From NCBI GenBank assembly GCA_958299035.1, contig CATQJL010000223.1:73515006-73579005 (forward strand): a DNA stretch of 64,000 nucleotides, written 5' to 3'. The notes under the pieces were generated by a model that ran no database searches, was not told the origin of the DNA, and saw only the letters and a program-made list of their open reading frames with translations. Numbering within the stretch: position 1 is the first letter of the stretch; the number at the start of each line of letters is the position of its first letter. Position numbers and translations under genes: made by a program. Of this stretch, positions 35,783 to 48,660 are shown in pieces. The DNA is from Cylicocyclus nassatus (lineage: Eukaryota > Nematoda > Chromadorea > Rhabditida > Strongylidae).

Positions 35783-36915
35783 AGTATGATTTACTTTATA
35801 TGTAGACTGACTTGGGGAGGACCCACAGTAGAAACGTCTGTCCAAATGAAATGATGTGTGTATATGTCTAAAGAGCATCAAACGCTGAATCCCAAACTGC
35901 CTTTTGGTTCTTGCTAAGCGCCTAGACGAGTTATGAGCGATTTTTGGAGTGAAAATGATAGCAAAATCAATCATGATTATGTTTTTCTCAACGCTCAAAT
36001 GGAGAAATGTTGAATACGAGATTAAACAAAAGGTTTTTCATGCACAAAGTGACCTCACATCTAACCCTGGTCATATGCTCATTCAGCGTCTATCAGCGCC
36101 TTGGCAGATAGCAAAGAAAATTTTGATGTTCTTCAGGTTGATATATGTTGAGTTGGCATATAAGTTTAGCCTATTTTCATTTTCATTTTCATTTTCATTA
36201 AATACGCTCAAGGCGTACCATAAAAAAACAGAAACAAACGGTGTAATTGTTAGTTTTACACAAAGCACGAATAACAACAGAACATCATATGCTTCAGGCC
36301 CAGACTTCATAAAACTAAAGAATAACGACTTAGCTTGCAAGAAGACTGCTGGATATTACGAATGTCAATGATGAGTTATATCCACAGAGATGGAACCCAT
36401 GCCCCCGCGTTAGCCAGCAAACAATCTTAAAGTATTCAAACAAGCAAACGACGGCGGGTACATACCCACCGGCCTGCCGGGGAGAGCCCAAAACTCCATG
36501 AGCATTGCCATATGTGCAAAACAGAATATCGTCAAGTACTGCACAACGAATGAATCTAAACAAATTGTTATCTAAGGAGATGGTACCCATGCCCCTTCGT
36601 TTGCTAGCCATGATCTCAAAAGATTTCAAGAAACAAACCGGAATTTATAGTTCAACCAGTTTGCCGAGGAGAGCCCAACTCCAAAGCAAGAATAAGCATA
36701 ATATGATCTTCAAGCAATCAAAGCAAGCAAGCTGTGCGAAACAGGCTAAAATATAGATGTGACCAGGCTTGAACCACATGATGAAGAGAACAGTGTTAGT
36801 AAAAGGCTCAAAAGCAGTTGAGTTCAACATATGCAAAGTTATAAATTGGCTGCTAGTCAGTGCATATTCGTAACCCAATCATGCTCATTGCACATGTCTG
36901 GTTGTAACCGCGCAG

Positions 36916-38295
36916 TCATAAAAGAAGGGAAGTAAGGTACGTTGAACCTGCAAAAAAGTCATTCAATCTTCTTTTTTTAAGCTCTCTTCTGAAAGAGGGA
37001 CTATCACTGCATGCCAAAAGTTCGTGTGGTAATTCTTGTAACATTTTTGATGTGCGAACAAAAAACTCCTGCTCAAATAAGGAACGAAATCGTTGTCGCC
37101 CACCAAAGTGACGGAAATAAATAGAGAATGCACTAGTCCTTCCATGGCTAGGTCTGAAAACCCAGTACTTGGAAGGCCTCAACCTGGTTTCACCCCTAAA
37201 AATCCTGAAAGCTAATATGATATCATGAACAACTCTCCGATATGTAATGCTTTCAAGATCAAGAATTTTCAACCTCTCTTCATAACTAGGAAGTAATCGG
37301 GGGTAAGCTGGATTAGGAAAACAGCGGTAGAAAAGCAGTTTTGTGAAGACTTTTTGAACCTTCTCCAATGCCTGCTTGTGCTTCCTCAGGGAGGGGCTCC
37401 AAACTTGAGTCGCATATTCGAGAACAGGAATAACAAGGGCTTTATAAAGTCTCAACAAAATTTTTTGATCAGTTGATTTGATGTTTCTAAAGATTGTGTA
37501 TAAGATGGAAAAAGCACGAGAAGTGACGGAGGCGATCTGTATATCCGGTTTCAATCTCGAATCTATCAGAACTCCCAGATTTTTGACGAATGTTTTGTTA
37601 ATCAGTGCTATTCCATTGTGCTGATGATGCACTTGTTCTTCGCCACCGATGTGAAAAACGGAACTTTTAGCAATATTAACAGAAATATCCCACTTTGTAC
37701 ACCAGGCAATCATGAGATCAATAGAATGTTGTAAAGCTTCTTGGATCTCATAGCGATTTTCATTGCTGTACATTCCGTATATTTTTATGTCGTCTGCATA
37801 CATAAGTACATGAATTCCGCGGTGAGTTTTTAACAGCTGGGGTAAATCAGCAGTATAGACCGTAAATAGAAGGGGGGACAGAACACCTCCCTGAGGAAGC
37901 CCACTAACGCAAGGAAAACGCTCAGAGTGTTCGATCCCAACGCGGACAGTCATATGTCTAGATTGGAGATATGACTTGAGCCAATCAAGTAAGGCGCCTC
38001 TGACCCCATAATGCTCAACTTTGTACAGCAATTTAGCATGACTTATACGATCAAACGCTTTGGAAAGATCAAAGTAGATAACGTCCACTTTCTGTCCCAA
38101 CAAGATAGCATTGACCCAATCATGAATTGAATCGATCAACTGGGTAACAGTAGAAGCACCACTAACAAAGCCGTGTTGCTCTGGGGGAATAATTTTGAAT
38201 CTTTCGAACCACTCCAAAAGTTTATCACGAATTATTTTTTCCAAAACTTTGCATGGGACGGGATTGATGCTAATAGGTCTGAAGTCAGAAACCAC
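36916..38295 (-). pseudogene. non-LTR reverse transcriptase domain
   Basis: A frame of 459 codons opens at DFRPISINPVPCKVLEKII. Motif A is FDLSKAFD (about residues 75-82), followed by SGLPQGGVLSPLLF (131-144) and the catalytic YADD (166-169), all intact. A C-terminal connecting region follows with LYKALVIPVLEYATQVWSP. The frame starts with GTG because it is cut from its upstream part by a one-base loss near 38,299: KVSKLK in one frame leads directly into VVSDFRPIS in this one. The RT domain itself is undamaged, so the copy is fairly young. Confidence 0.9.
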
Positions 38296-38297
38296 TT

Positions 38298-39349
38298 GAG
38301 TTTACTGACTTTTGGAACGGCTGTGACAATAGCTTCTTTCCAGATACTTGGTACCTCACCACACATGAGGGAGATGTTAAAGATGTGGGAGAGAGGAGTA
38401 GCAAGTTCTTTAGCACATCGCTTGATACTATCTGTGGGATTCCGTCAAAAGTTTCAAAAGCTGAATTTTCGAGACTTTTGAGATAGCGTTCTTCCGTAAA
38501 AGGCATGATAATCGGAGCTGAGCATATATGCGCCACAGGCGCCCCAAGAGATACTGTTGAAGAAGAAGTCGTAGTAAATGTGCTCGCAAAGAAAGCACCT
38601 AACGCTTGAGCTTTGGATTGATTAGTTAGGCATACATTATCCGATTTATCTTTCAAAGCGCCAAATTCTTTGATATGAGTTTTACTGTGGATATACGCAA
38701 AAAAACTCCGTGAGTGCATTGACAGAGCCAAGCGTCTCTCATAATTAGCAAGGAACTTCTTGAGGTGGAATGCAATATCGCAACAGACTTTCTTGTATAG
38801 CGGACTATCAAATCGAAATGCCTTGAACAGCCGTTCTTTTTGCAGCAGGAGTGGCTGGAGATGATGCGGGTATTTTAGATATCCAATTTTGCGAGTCTCA
38901 AATGGGGTAAATCTTCCTAAGAGCTCATATAGGACACAGGAAAACCTGTAGTACACTTCCGATGAACTGCTATAAAGATCAAAGCATTCTTCCCAGTTAA
39001 CTTCATTAAGCTCTTTTTTCAATGACGCAAAATGAATCTTATTAAAATTTGGTCTTGGTATAAGGTCGCATTTTGGAGAGGTGAATTCATATCGAAAATT
39101 GATCATGTTATGATCGGAAGTGACAAAGGGAGCTCTAAGGAATAAGTTAGAGATGGAACGGAAACCTGCTAAAACCAAATCCAGTATAGCATCATTACGT
39201 GTCGGCTCCGTCACAAACTGCTGTAATTGCAATCTTTCAAAGAGGTCAAAAAATTTCTTAACATTTAAGCTGTTCGGGCATTGAAACTCTTGAGAGTATT
39301 TGATGGGTAAGTATTTTGTAACTTTTCTCTTGAGCAGGACAAGATTTAA
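38298..39349 (-). pseudogene. non-LTR endonuclease C-terminus and linker
   Basis: This encodes the end of an apurinic-type endonuclease (LVLAGFRSISN...TSDHNMI, the SDH motif at about 39,110), then the linker up to the reverse transcriptase. Near 38,430 a one-base shift moves the reading from GIPQ to DSIKRCAKELATPLSHIFN, and a second shift near 38,299 leads into the RT frame. The N-terminal endonuclease and any ORF1 are missing. Confidence 0.85.
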
Positions 39350-39373
39350 TCATTTTTCAAAAGCTAATGAGAT

Positions 39374-39560
39374 CCGAATTTTCAAGGTCGGAAAACAAAA
39401 AAGAAAGCCGTTCTCAGTCTGAATTAGACACATCAAGCCGAAACTGTATCCAAATTGTTGATAGAGGAAACTCTAACCATCTACACAGTTTCGGATTGAT
39501 TTGTTTGATTCAAACTGAGAACGACTTCATTTTTGGTTTTCCAAACCCTTGAAATTTCGG
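39374..39560. repeat. small inverted-repeat MITE
   Basis: CCGAATTTTCAAGGTCGGAA and its imperfect complement at 39,540-39,560 bound a ~187-bp foldback. The arms share TCTCAGT and CCGAAACTGT and enclose a ~40-base loop. It lies just upstream of the truncated retrotransposon. Confidence 0.65.
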
Positions 39561-40573
39561 ATTTGACCAGCTTTCGAAAAACAAGTAAATTTTCTCCAAT
39601 TAGCAAACAAAAATTAAACTTTGTGCAGGTTTGTAGCCTACTACCTAATCTACATTATGCCTAAAAATGTATTCACAGTCAAAAAGGTAAAAGTTACAAA
39701 TTGAGTTGCAAAACTTATGTGCCAACCTATTATTTCCTTTATTATCTTATTATTTTCGTCGAAAACTGATTTCGACTTGGTGTAATGTGAGAAAAGCGAT
39801 ATAATAAGCGCTGGTCAGGCAAAGGATATCGGTTCCGGCATCCGCGCATGGATAGACATCCATATCAACTAGCGGAAATAAGGCGGATCAAGGTAGAGAG
39901 GCTGACTAAAAGAGAATGGGTTTATCTTTAGATACATTGGAAATGCGCCATCGTTAGACTAAGTCCACGCTGACAAATTGGAACGAATGGTGCTTTGGCA
40001 AAGAAGTGAAGCGTTTTTCTTTGAGTTTTACAAGCCCTTGCTACGCGATTTGGCATACATCTCTTGGAAAATTGAAGATTCATAATGCACCATAATTTCG
40101 GCGTGTAATTGCCAATATATGGATCTTACTTCTTCATTGTACATGTCATGCTAACGATTCTGATGACAAATGGATACAGAGGATACTGCGGACAGAGCAA
40201 TTAAGAATCGGAGCATGCCTAGCTAATATCGCATGAATAGACTAGTAAAATCTGGAGCACCGAATGGAAGAAATTTGGTGTTTTGAGTTATCTAAACGTA
40301 TCACGGTTAGCTTAGATGATACTGATTTTAGTTTCCCAGCTTACGATTTTCTAAAGCGAACATGAAAAGTTTCAATGCGGTACTTTCCACGCGCGAGCGT
40401 TTACTGCCCATTTGAAAAATCCTGTCAATTTTTGAACACTAGCTGGCAAACCCGGCAACTCCCGCCCTGTTAATCTTATATAAAAGCTGAATGTCCGTTT
40501 GTCTCTCCGTATGTGTGTACGTATGCGGGATGGAATTTATACCTGAACCAATCCACCAAACTTTGCACACATA

Positions 40574-41247
40574 CAGTGTGTCCCAAAAAATGTATCGAAC
40601 GTTTGATCGTTAATATCTTTCTTCCCAACAAGTCTTTTGCCTTGCTTCAGGTACCGTTTTGTAGAGCTGGCTTCAACTTAGATTTGCATTATAGAACGAA
40701 TCACCCATCTCTCTTTATTACTGTAGGATTACGGTAGAAACTTGAAGCATATGGTGTCAATGTGGAAAAAGCTGCCGTCTCAAATCAAATAAATGTGAAA
40801 ACTTGTGTATTGGGGTTTTTGTGAACCCTGAGTTCAATACTCAACTATTCACAAGATTACGAAGCTTTCTAAACGGTGTAACCGCATTTTTTAGGAACAT
40901 TGAAAAAATGACCGCTACCTCTTACCTGGCATAACTCTTCAATGAAGCATCATAATAAATTGGGAACTTCACGCTTATAATCAGTAACTTTAATTAGCCT
41001 AGTGTAAAAGTATTCAGGCTGTTTTGTTTCCTTTCTGGGGCAAAATATGGCCTTTCATTGCTTAAAACCCTCTTTGAAGTTTCTACCGTAATCCTACTGT
41101 AATGAAGAGAGATGAGTGATTCGTTCTATAATGCAACTCTAAGTTGAAGCCAGCTCTACAGACTGGTACCTGACGCAAGAGAAAAGACCTCTTTAGAAGA
41201 GAGATATTAACGACCAAAGGTTCGATACATTTCCTTGGGACACCCTG
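40574..41247. mobile_element. Tc1/mariner-type MITE (CAGxGTGTCC ends), copy 2
   Basis: The left end CAGTGTGTCCCAAAAAATGT and the right end GGGACACCCTG are flanked by TA. The interior arms share GAGCTGGCTTCAACTTAGAT and its complement. It is 674 bp, non-coding, and a relative of the element at 9,772. Confidence 0.8.
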
Positions 41248-43706
41248 TATACTTCGGGGTGAAGCGTATCATATGCCATTTTTTGTTATAGATCTGTATC
41301 GATTTTATCGATTTTATCGATTGCGAAGTTCGAGCTACGCGGCTAAGAATTTTCACAGGAGTTAAGTGGGAATGCTGATTTCGAAAACGGAGACAGGGAA
41401 TTGTCATGTTAAGTGCGCACAGGGAAGGTTGTACAGTGATAAGAGTGGGACATTTATCATAGTGTTTTAACTAGGCCAGGCAGAGCCGGGTATGCCAATG
41501 AGTAAAAACATTTCAGAACTGACTTACCCCCTTGTGCCAACTCTTAGCCCCATAGCTCAAATTCTGCAGAAAGCGGATAAAATCGATGTCGGTCGATGAA
41601 GGGATAAGTTCTATTCGAAACTCACGTACAGACAACAACATTCGAAGCAACACCCGCTTGAAACGCAGTTTTAACCATGGCAGAGCCGGTGCTGAACGCC
41701 AATTAGTCCACAAAATGAACAGTGAACAGTACGTCGCTGAAATTTTCGTAACAAGCCGTTTTTGCCATAAAAAAAATCCGAAAAAATTGCGGGATTATGT
41801 GGGAAGGGTAGTCCCTCCTCGCCCAAATGGAGTTTCTAGAAGGGCGGAGAGGTTCAGAAGTTGTATGTGAAGCGCCGGAAGTGGATGGTGCTGTGGAACT
41901 TTGTAACTCCAAGTCGTTTAATAATATTGTATTGCAGAAATGGAAATCTGAGATTTTGTGATTTGAATTGAACCAAAGCTAATTTTTGGAACGAATGTAA
42001 TCTAATGGCTCTTCCCAAAAAGGGATGAAAGAAGTAGGGTGAGCCGACAAACAATGCATTCTGGCGGTACCCAACAGAAGTGCCACTTATCCATGCCAAT
42101 GGACATCTTGAGACGAAGTTGCTTATTACATTCTGTGACACTTAGCGAGCTGAATTGCTCATATTCAAGGTCCTGTTTTCTCCCCTGTCAGTGGTATTTT
42201 TCGAATTGTTCATGATGCTCATTTTTTGATCTTTCGATAGTGTATATTGATCATACGTTAGTGATCTCATTGAGGTGTACATCGAGGGCCGATTTCCCAA
42301 TACATTGTCCTACTCGCTTAGCCGATAAAGGGCTGTGTTTCCCTCCCATTTCCAAATTTTCAAGAACCCCGCTTCCATCGCGCATCTATCAAACATCATT
42401 ACTACTCCAACTTTGGAATATCGTTTATATAACGCTGACTTAAAAATATTTGTCAAGTTCAGTGAAACCGCATGTTCCCGCAAAAAGTGCACCTTTGAAC
42501 TCTCTAGCCATACGCATCTACGATCGATGTGCTACTACTCATTCCACAGAGATGGTGTAGAATCCGCGAAGTCTCCATTTTGAATAAACTTCTCTTAAAG
42601 TTAGCTTCCGGACTGCAACAGCTGAAAGGCAATTGAGACCTCTCGCCAAAGAGTGGGCCTCAGATCAGTCAGACTGCTACTGAGTCTTCCACTAGCGACT
42701 CCACAGCCTCAGGGATGACCATTTCCAACTTTTTATTTCCAGCTTCTATATCTACTCTATCAAAACTTGAAAACTCTTATAGCACACTTATCGGTGAAGA
42801 AGGAACGAGCTCTTTGTGATACTACATAGCTGCACTGTCTTATCTTTTTGGGATCCGTGAGACGAGCGAACAGCCCAAATAGCCTCAACCCGGTCTTTGG
42901 TGGGCCACCGACAAAGCGTCGGTTGGGTTGTGACATACTTGATCCACTAAACTTCAAAGTCAATTTGAAAAATAACAATGATCATATTCGCGTTTTCAGC
43001 ATTTCTACATGTTAGCTAGAAATGCGGTACAATTCACAGAGCGCTGAAGCGCAGCTCTGGTGTTCAATGTAGTTCGCAGCGTAAGAGCTTAGACTATCTA
43101 GTGTGACGTCTTTACATCCTTACCACATATTCTCCAACTTCGTTTTCAGCTGCACGGAACAAGCTCTCTTGACAAGAAATTACGTATCAGAGGCGCTGGG
43201 CGAAGCAAACTTGGATTAAGACGACATATTCGTGTCGTGGCTGAGAAGCAAATAACGCCTACAGTAAGGGAGTCGAGACACAAAGAATGTGCCGGCTGGA
43301 AGAATCTTTTTGCTCTTACGTGGACACTCTACCCCTTCTAAATATACAATGAAAATACGAAGTAGTTCTATCAAAGGCTTATTCTATAACTCAAGCCTCA
43401 TTGAAAGTACTAATCAATAATTTAATCGCGTTGCTAATCTCCTAATCCAACTATTCTGTTCATTGTTGTTGAATGTTTTCACTCCTGTTCGTCGTACAAT
43501 AGCATCAGATCTCTACTCTCGTTACAATCACATACACTTCTGCTGATTTGAAATCTGTGTTCAGTATCTATCTGCAAGCGATCTTCCAAAGAAAGATACA
43601 AGTTTCTCGGTGATAAAGTTGCATTATTCAGAGGATGAAAATGAGCCCTGGAGACCTTCTCGCTTTTCTGTCTATTTCAAAAGGATTACACTAAATAATA
43701 TGGTAC
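41248..43706. other. shared unit sequence, no gene recognised
   Basis: Aligns with 17,900-19,960. Only short chance frames are seen. Confidence 0.4.
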
Positions 43707-44780
43707 TTAGTCATTAAGCCACTCCATAGCATAAAGCAATTTGTCTACCACTGACGCACACTTGACCTCTGGTGGCAGGTGAATTTCATCAGAAAAATTG
43801 TTCATAACTTCAGAGTGCTCTGCCTTGTAAATGAGAGTTGCGTATCTTAATATCCCTCTTTGATTTGATCTTTCCCTTATTACTGGCTTGTTTAGATCAA
43901 AAGCTCTCTTATCTTTGAACCTGGGCATTTTGATATGTGTCAGTAAATGATTGTTGTGCCGAAACCAGGTTTCTTGGTGGATGTTTATTCGACCGACGTT
44001 TCGACGTGCTCGTATTTTTCAAGAGGTCTGAACGTAGATTATATAGGTTTTTGGATCTGACCAGTACGCCGCCAAGAGCCTCCTCCACAAGTGCTAGTCT
44101 AGACCTTATCGGAGGATAGCAGCCAGCGGGAAACGATCAAAGTTGTGAAACAAGCTAACCTTAACTCCACCGTATACCAGTAAGTCCGCACAACGGGACA
44201 ATAGCGGACGTCACTGAGTGTCACCCAGTGAATCAAGGGTATTCATGTGCGGCTGTTCAGATTGCATAGCGGTATGAACGGCAAGAGATCACTGTTGATT
44301 GACACGCATTCATTTTTAGCATTCATTCTAGGATTCCTCGTAAGTATCCATGCTGCCTCAAGGATCTTCCTTGCGCAAATCTCAGTCTCGTAAGACAGAA
44401 TAGTACATTTGACTTTGAAGTCATTTCCACCATGTGCCTCAGCTTTGTGCCTTCCCAACGGTGTTGTTAATATCCCACGTCTTTTGCTAGTCAAATGTTC
44501 CTTTAATCTTACACCCAACGCTCTACCCGTCTCTCCTATGTAGCAGTCTTGGCAGCTCAAACATTCCAACTGGTATATCACGCCTCTTTGCACAATCCCC
44601 AACATTGCCGTACGGGCATACGATGCATTCATCTACTATGCATTCGTAATCGTAGAGTCTATTCGAACTAGCTGCTTCTTAATGTTATCCTTCGGTACCT
44701 CAACCAGTATCACATCATTCTGCAGTTCAGCTCGGTGAATGCGTTGTCTAATTGCCGCGCTAACCTTATCTGATATATTA
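43707..44780 (-). mobile_element. Penelope-like element, minus copy of inverted pair
   Basis: The minus strand carries a GIY-YIG endonuclease C-terminus (44,632-44,243, YIGETGRALGVRL), then a 3' region with a GAAACGTCGG motif. At 43,928 a new ATG frame of 73 codons follows (MPRFKDKRAFDLNKPVI...). Its first codons resemble the terminal ATGCCCAGG segment of the element at 14,045, so it is best read as the start of the next tandem copy of the polyprotein. The copy is 5'-truncated near 44,780. It is nearly identical to 46,690-47,502 in the opposite orientation. Confidence 0.8.
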
Positions 44781-44912
44781 GGTTGGTTCATAATTAATGC
44801 ACGTTTTGAATTTCAACCGCAATAAGTCATCCACTTTTCATTTTTATACAGGCCTCAAAGTACCATTGGATAGAGCAAAGCAAGCTCTACAAGATGGCAC
44901 TCATGTCTTAGC

Positions 44913-45834
44913 TCCATGCGCGATCCACGGAGAGTTCGAACTCAAAATCTAAAGATTTCCAAATGCCCAAAAAATCGAAAAAAATCAGATCTTCGTCCAA
45001 ATAATTTCTACGGACCTCCCACTCGCTCACATCAATACTATCGATATCTGATATCCATATGTGCGATTGCCGTATTTTTCCCTTGACTAGAAATCGAGAA
45101 AACGAAAATTTCCCTGATTTTCTCAAAGCAATGCTGAGCCGTTTTTGCATATCGTTTATTCGTTGACCGTAACGACTGCTGACCGCGCGGCGACCGCTGC
45201 GCGTGCATGATGTTTTCGTAGAAAGATGAATAGAAAGAAAACAGAGGATTCTTCTCATCTTTATAATGTAGAAAAGAAACAAAGAATTCTTCTCATCTTA
45301 AGCCACGGTCCAACTTGTCACTTTTTCGCAAGCTTAGAAGGCACGCGTCGCAGTCGCCACGCGGTCGGCAGTCCGTACGGTCAACGAATGAACGATATGT
45401 AGTTCCATACTACAAGCCTAGGTAAGTATAACTGTAGATTTTCAGCCCATTCCAAGCGGTAGTTTTCGAAAAATAACGAATTCGGCTTTTTTCATTATAA
45501 ATTCAGTGCCAAAATCGACATTTCTCAAAAAGTACCGTTCGAAATAGGCTGAAAATTTACAGTTATGCTTACCTAGGCTTGTAGTATAGAACTACATATG
45601 CAAAAACGGCTCAGCATTGCTTTGAGAAAATCAGGGAAATTTTCGTTTTCTCAATTTCTAGTCAAGGAAAAAATACGGCAATCGCATATATGGATATCAG
45701 ATATCGATATATTGATGTGAGCGAGTGGGAGGTCCGTAGAAATTATTTGGACGAAGATCTGATTTTTTTCGATTTTTTGGGCATTTGGAAATCTTTAGAT
45801 TTTGAGTTCGAACTCTCCGTGGATCGAGCATGCT
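44913..45834. mobile_element. foldback element between the two Penelope-like copies
   Basis: CATGCGCGATCCACGGAGAG at the left and CTCTCCGTGGATCGAGCATG at the right continue as arms of about 250 bp that read into each other almost perfectly. The spacer (45,180-45,590) holds a smaller inverted pair with ACTACAAGCCTAGGTAAG. The 124-codon frame at 44,908-45,282 lies within the left arm and is probably chance. Confidence 0.75.
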
Positions 45835-45837
45835 TCT

Positions 45838-47502
45838 GAACCAGCTTCTGCCAAAGGTGTCCGCTAATTTGTCCAATGCTCATCAATTTCCAGAGCAGCT
45901 GCGTAACACGAAGTTTGGACATAGTGTCATTATGGAGTCCTTCGATGTGACTTCTTTATACACTAATGTCCAACGATGACGCATTACAAGCTCTCTCTGA
46001 AATGTTGGACAAACATGTATATAACAGCCATAAACACCTTTGGTCTGAGCAAAACGCAAATACTTACCCTCACTCGAGCATGCTTGGGATGTAACATCTT
46101 TAAATGGTCTGGGAGATATTTCTCCCGGATACGAGGACTGGCTATGGGTCAACGCCTAGCACCTGTTCTCGCAGTATGTTATATGAGTAAAATCGAGCAG
46201 CCAGTACTTGCGCGTATGCCGTTAATGTACTGTCGATACATCGACGACTGTTGTATAATAACATCGACTCAAGCCGAAATGGGTGAGTACTTTGCGATTT
46301 CAAACCAACAGTCCCAGTACATACGGTTCACTAGAGAAACACCAGTAACGGATGGCTCCCTTATTTGAACACACAGATCAGATTATCTGATGGTGTGCTC
46401 CATGTTAAATGGTATCGTAAGGAAGCATCCAAAAACATCTTGATCCACGCAAAGTCAGCTCACCCTGCAGCAACAAAACGAGCGGTCATCCGCAACATGA
46501 TGAGAACTGCTACAGCGGTATGCACAGGCCACGAAGAGCAGCTCGAATCACGAAAGCTGGCATTACAAATTGCGCAGAGTAACAGATATGTACTAAGTGA
46601 ACACAGATGCAAAACTTCGCACCTTCCGATACCTCTATCCGTAAACAGAATGACAATAAGGTTCCACTTTGCATCCCTTTTATATCAGATAAGGTTAGCG
46701 CGGCAACTAGACAACGCATTCACCGAGCTGAACTGTAGAATGATGTGATATTGGTTGAGGTACCGAAGGATAACATTAAGAAGCAGTTCGGAATAGACTC
46801 TACGATTACGAATGCATAGTAGATGAATGCATCGTATGCCCGTACGGCAATGTTGGGGATTGTGCAAAGAGGCGTGATATACCAGTTGGAATGTTTGAGC
46901 TGCCAAGACTGCTACACAGGAGAGACGGGTAGAGCGTTGGGTGTAAGATTAAAGGAACATTTGACTAGCAAAAGACGTGGGATATTAACAACACCGTTGG
47001 GAAGACACAAAGCTGAGGCACATGGTGGAAACGACTTCAAAGTCAAATGTACTATTCTGTCTTACGAGACTGAGATTTGCGCAAGGAAGATCCTTGAGGC
47101 AGCATGGATACTTACGAGGAATCCTAGAATGAATGCTAAGAATGAATGCGTGTCAATCAACAGTGATCTCTTGCCGTTCATACCGCTATGCAATCTGAAC
47201 AGCAGCACATAAATACCCTTGACTCACTGGGTGACACTCAGTGACGTCCGCTATCGTCCCGTTGTGCGGACTTACTGGTATGCGGTGGAGTTAAGGTGAT
47301 CGTTTCCCGCTGGCTGCTATCCTCCGATAAGGTCTAGACTAGCAGTTGTGGAGGAGGCTCTTGGCGGCGTACTGGTCAGATCCAAAAACCTATAATCTAC
47401 GTTCAGACCTCTTGAAAAATACGAGCACTTCGAAACGTCGGTCGAATAAACATCCACCAAGAAACCTGGTTTCGGCACAACAATCATTTACTGACACATA
47501 TC
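45838..47502 (+). pseudogene. Penelope-like RT/GIY-YIG, plus copy, frameshifted
   Basis: The plus strand encodes the same protein type as the element at 14,403. It begins within the RT (LLNQLLPKVSANLSNAHQFPEQ), then motif A FDVTSLYTNV (about 45,937-45,966), RYIDDC (about 46,230) with the catalytic aspartates present, a linker with ILIHAKSAHP, and GIY-YIG (QLECLSCQDCYTGETGR, 46,880 on). The glycine-isoleucine pair at YIG is YTG here and YIG in the minus copy. At least three frameshifts (near 45,970, 46,030 and 46,360), and more around 46,680-46,830, break the frame. It ends in a 3' region with a hammerhead-like stretch at 47,411-47,440. Confidence 0.85.
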
Positions 47503-48660
47503 TTTGTTTTAGCTTCTGCCAACACTCAGACTGAACCGAGCTAAGCAGCACATTGCTTTTGGAAGGAAATGCAAAACGGATATCGTTTTTGTGGGTCCGG
47601 AACTAGCCCCGACACAAGTTGGCTTTCTGGCTGGCAGTTTACTGGCTTTGCTTCGAATTTGTTCCAGACATGCCCATTAGTTTCAACAATTTGGATTGAA
47701 TATACGGACGGCTTCTCAAGATGACAGCAGGCAAGGCGCTGGTATATGCCGGCGGCAAGCCTTAACACAGCGCAGAAATTCATAATTGGTGTCAAACAAA
47801 TAAACTCTTTCTCTGCAATCAAAGGCAATGGTATGACACCAAATCGGTGTACATATGCGGAGGGAGCTCACACTTGACCCAGACATTTATAAAAACTTAT
47901 TTGAATGCAAGCCGCGCTCAACTTCCTTCCAAATAAGCTAGGTTCAAGCTGGGTAGTTGAGCTGGACGACCTTTTGCTCAAATAATTTTTTGCGTTTTTA
48001 TGTGGTTGTATGGGATTCGGAAAATCGTGACGATGGCGCGAACGTGCGTGTTATGCACGCATCTCAGGCAACCGCATGTTCTTGGTTTTCATCTCTACTC
48101 CAATGCTTTTTCTGCTTACGTATGATTGTGACTAAGCACTAAAAGTGACTGAGCTGAGCATTGAAGTGATGCTTTTTGGTATGTGTGTTTTGTGCTCTTT
48201 GGGTGCAAAGAGTGCAGTCAAACTCGTCGCCACGATTTTATAAACGACCTATACCTTCGTTTAGAAGATTTCGTACAGATGGAAGACGGTTTCATAATCT
48301 TTCCACAAGGCCTTCGCCCTAAACTTTTCATCAGTCGTAAGAGAAGCAGTTCCCACTACCACACATTTCATTCGGAGGTGAACGACAGCCTACATAAAAA
48401 AGACAAGTGAGAAGTAGCGAGCAAGTATATAGTAGGGAACATTTTACAAAAACAAGGACTTCGTTTCAAAATCACTCCGTCTCCGGCTGCCGAAATCGTC
48501 GTACTAGCAACCGAAGTTCCTAACCATTTTTAGATCTTATCTTTTCCACAACACCTCTACAACATTAAATTTGCTCCATATACAAGAGTCTGAAATGAGC
48601 GATGATGAGATGCACTCTGATCCTTCCAATACACGAGTAATATACTAGACATCTTGCTAA
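47503..48660. other. shared unit sequence, no gene recognised
   Basis: 47,830-48,650 aligns with 20,790-21,300. No coding signal. Confidence 0.4.

Larger units (their letters stand above)
36174..39349 (-). mobile_element. CR1/T1-type non-LTR retrotransposon, 5'-truncated
   Basis: The minus-strand element starts inside the endonuclease domain (open back to about 39,349). It runs through the linker and reverse transcriptase to a stop at 36,916. A ~720-bp 3' region follows, ending in a short AATGAAA-type tail (plus strand: four TTTTCA units at 36,174-36,200). Short simple-repeat tails are typical of the CR1 group. Within the 3' region two ~110-bp imperfect direct repeats (about 36,388 and 36,569, both with CCCATGCCCC) are visible. 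Absent from unit 1. Confidence 0.85.

Noticed and set aside
35175..35854. Long overlapping frames on both strands (up to 224 codons)
   Set aside because: They arise from the stop-poor 23-bp tandem array; all frames are open at once, and the same happens at 50,867-51,382.
40420..40540. Possible repeat end (CTAGCTGGCAAACCCGGC ... TATAAAAGCTGAATGTC)
   Set aside because: Looks like a dispersed repeat but I could not find its partner end or name a family.
44908..45282. 124-codon minus frame
   Set aside because: It lies in the arm of a foldback element, has no recognisable domain and is not kept as a frame in the other arm.
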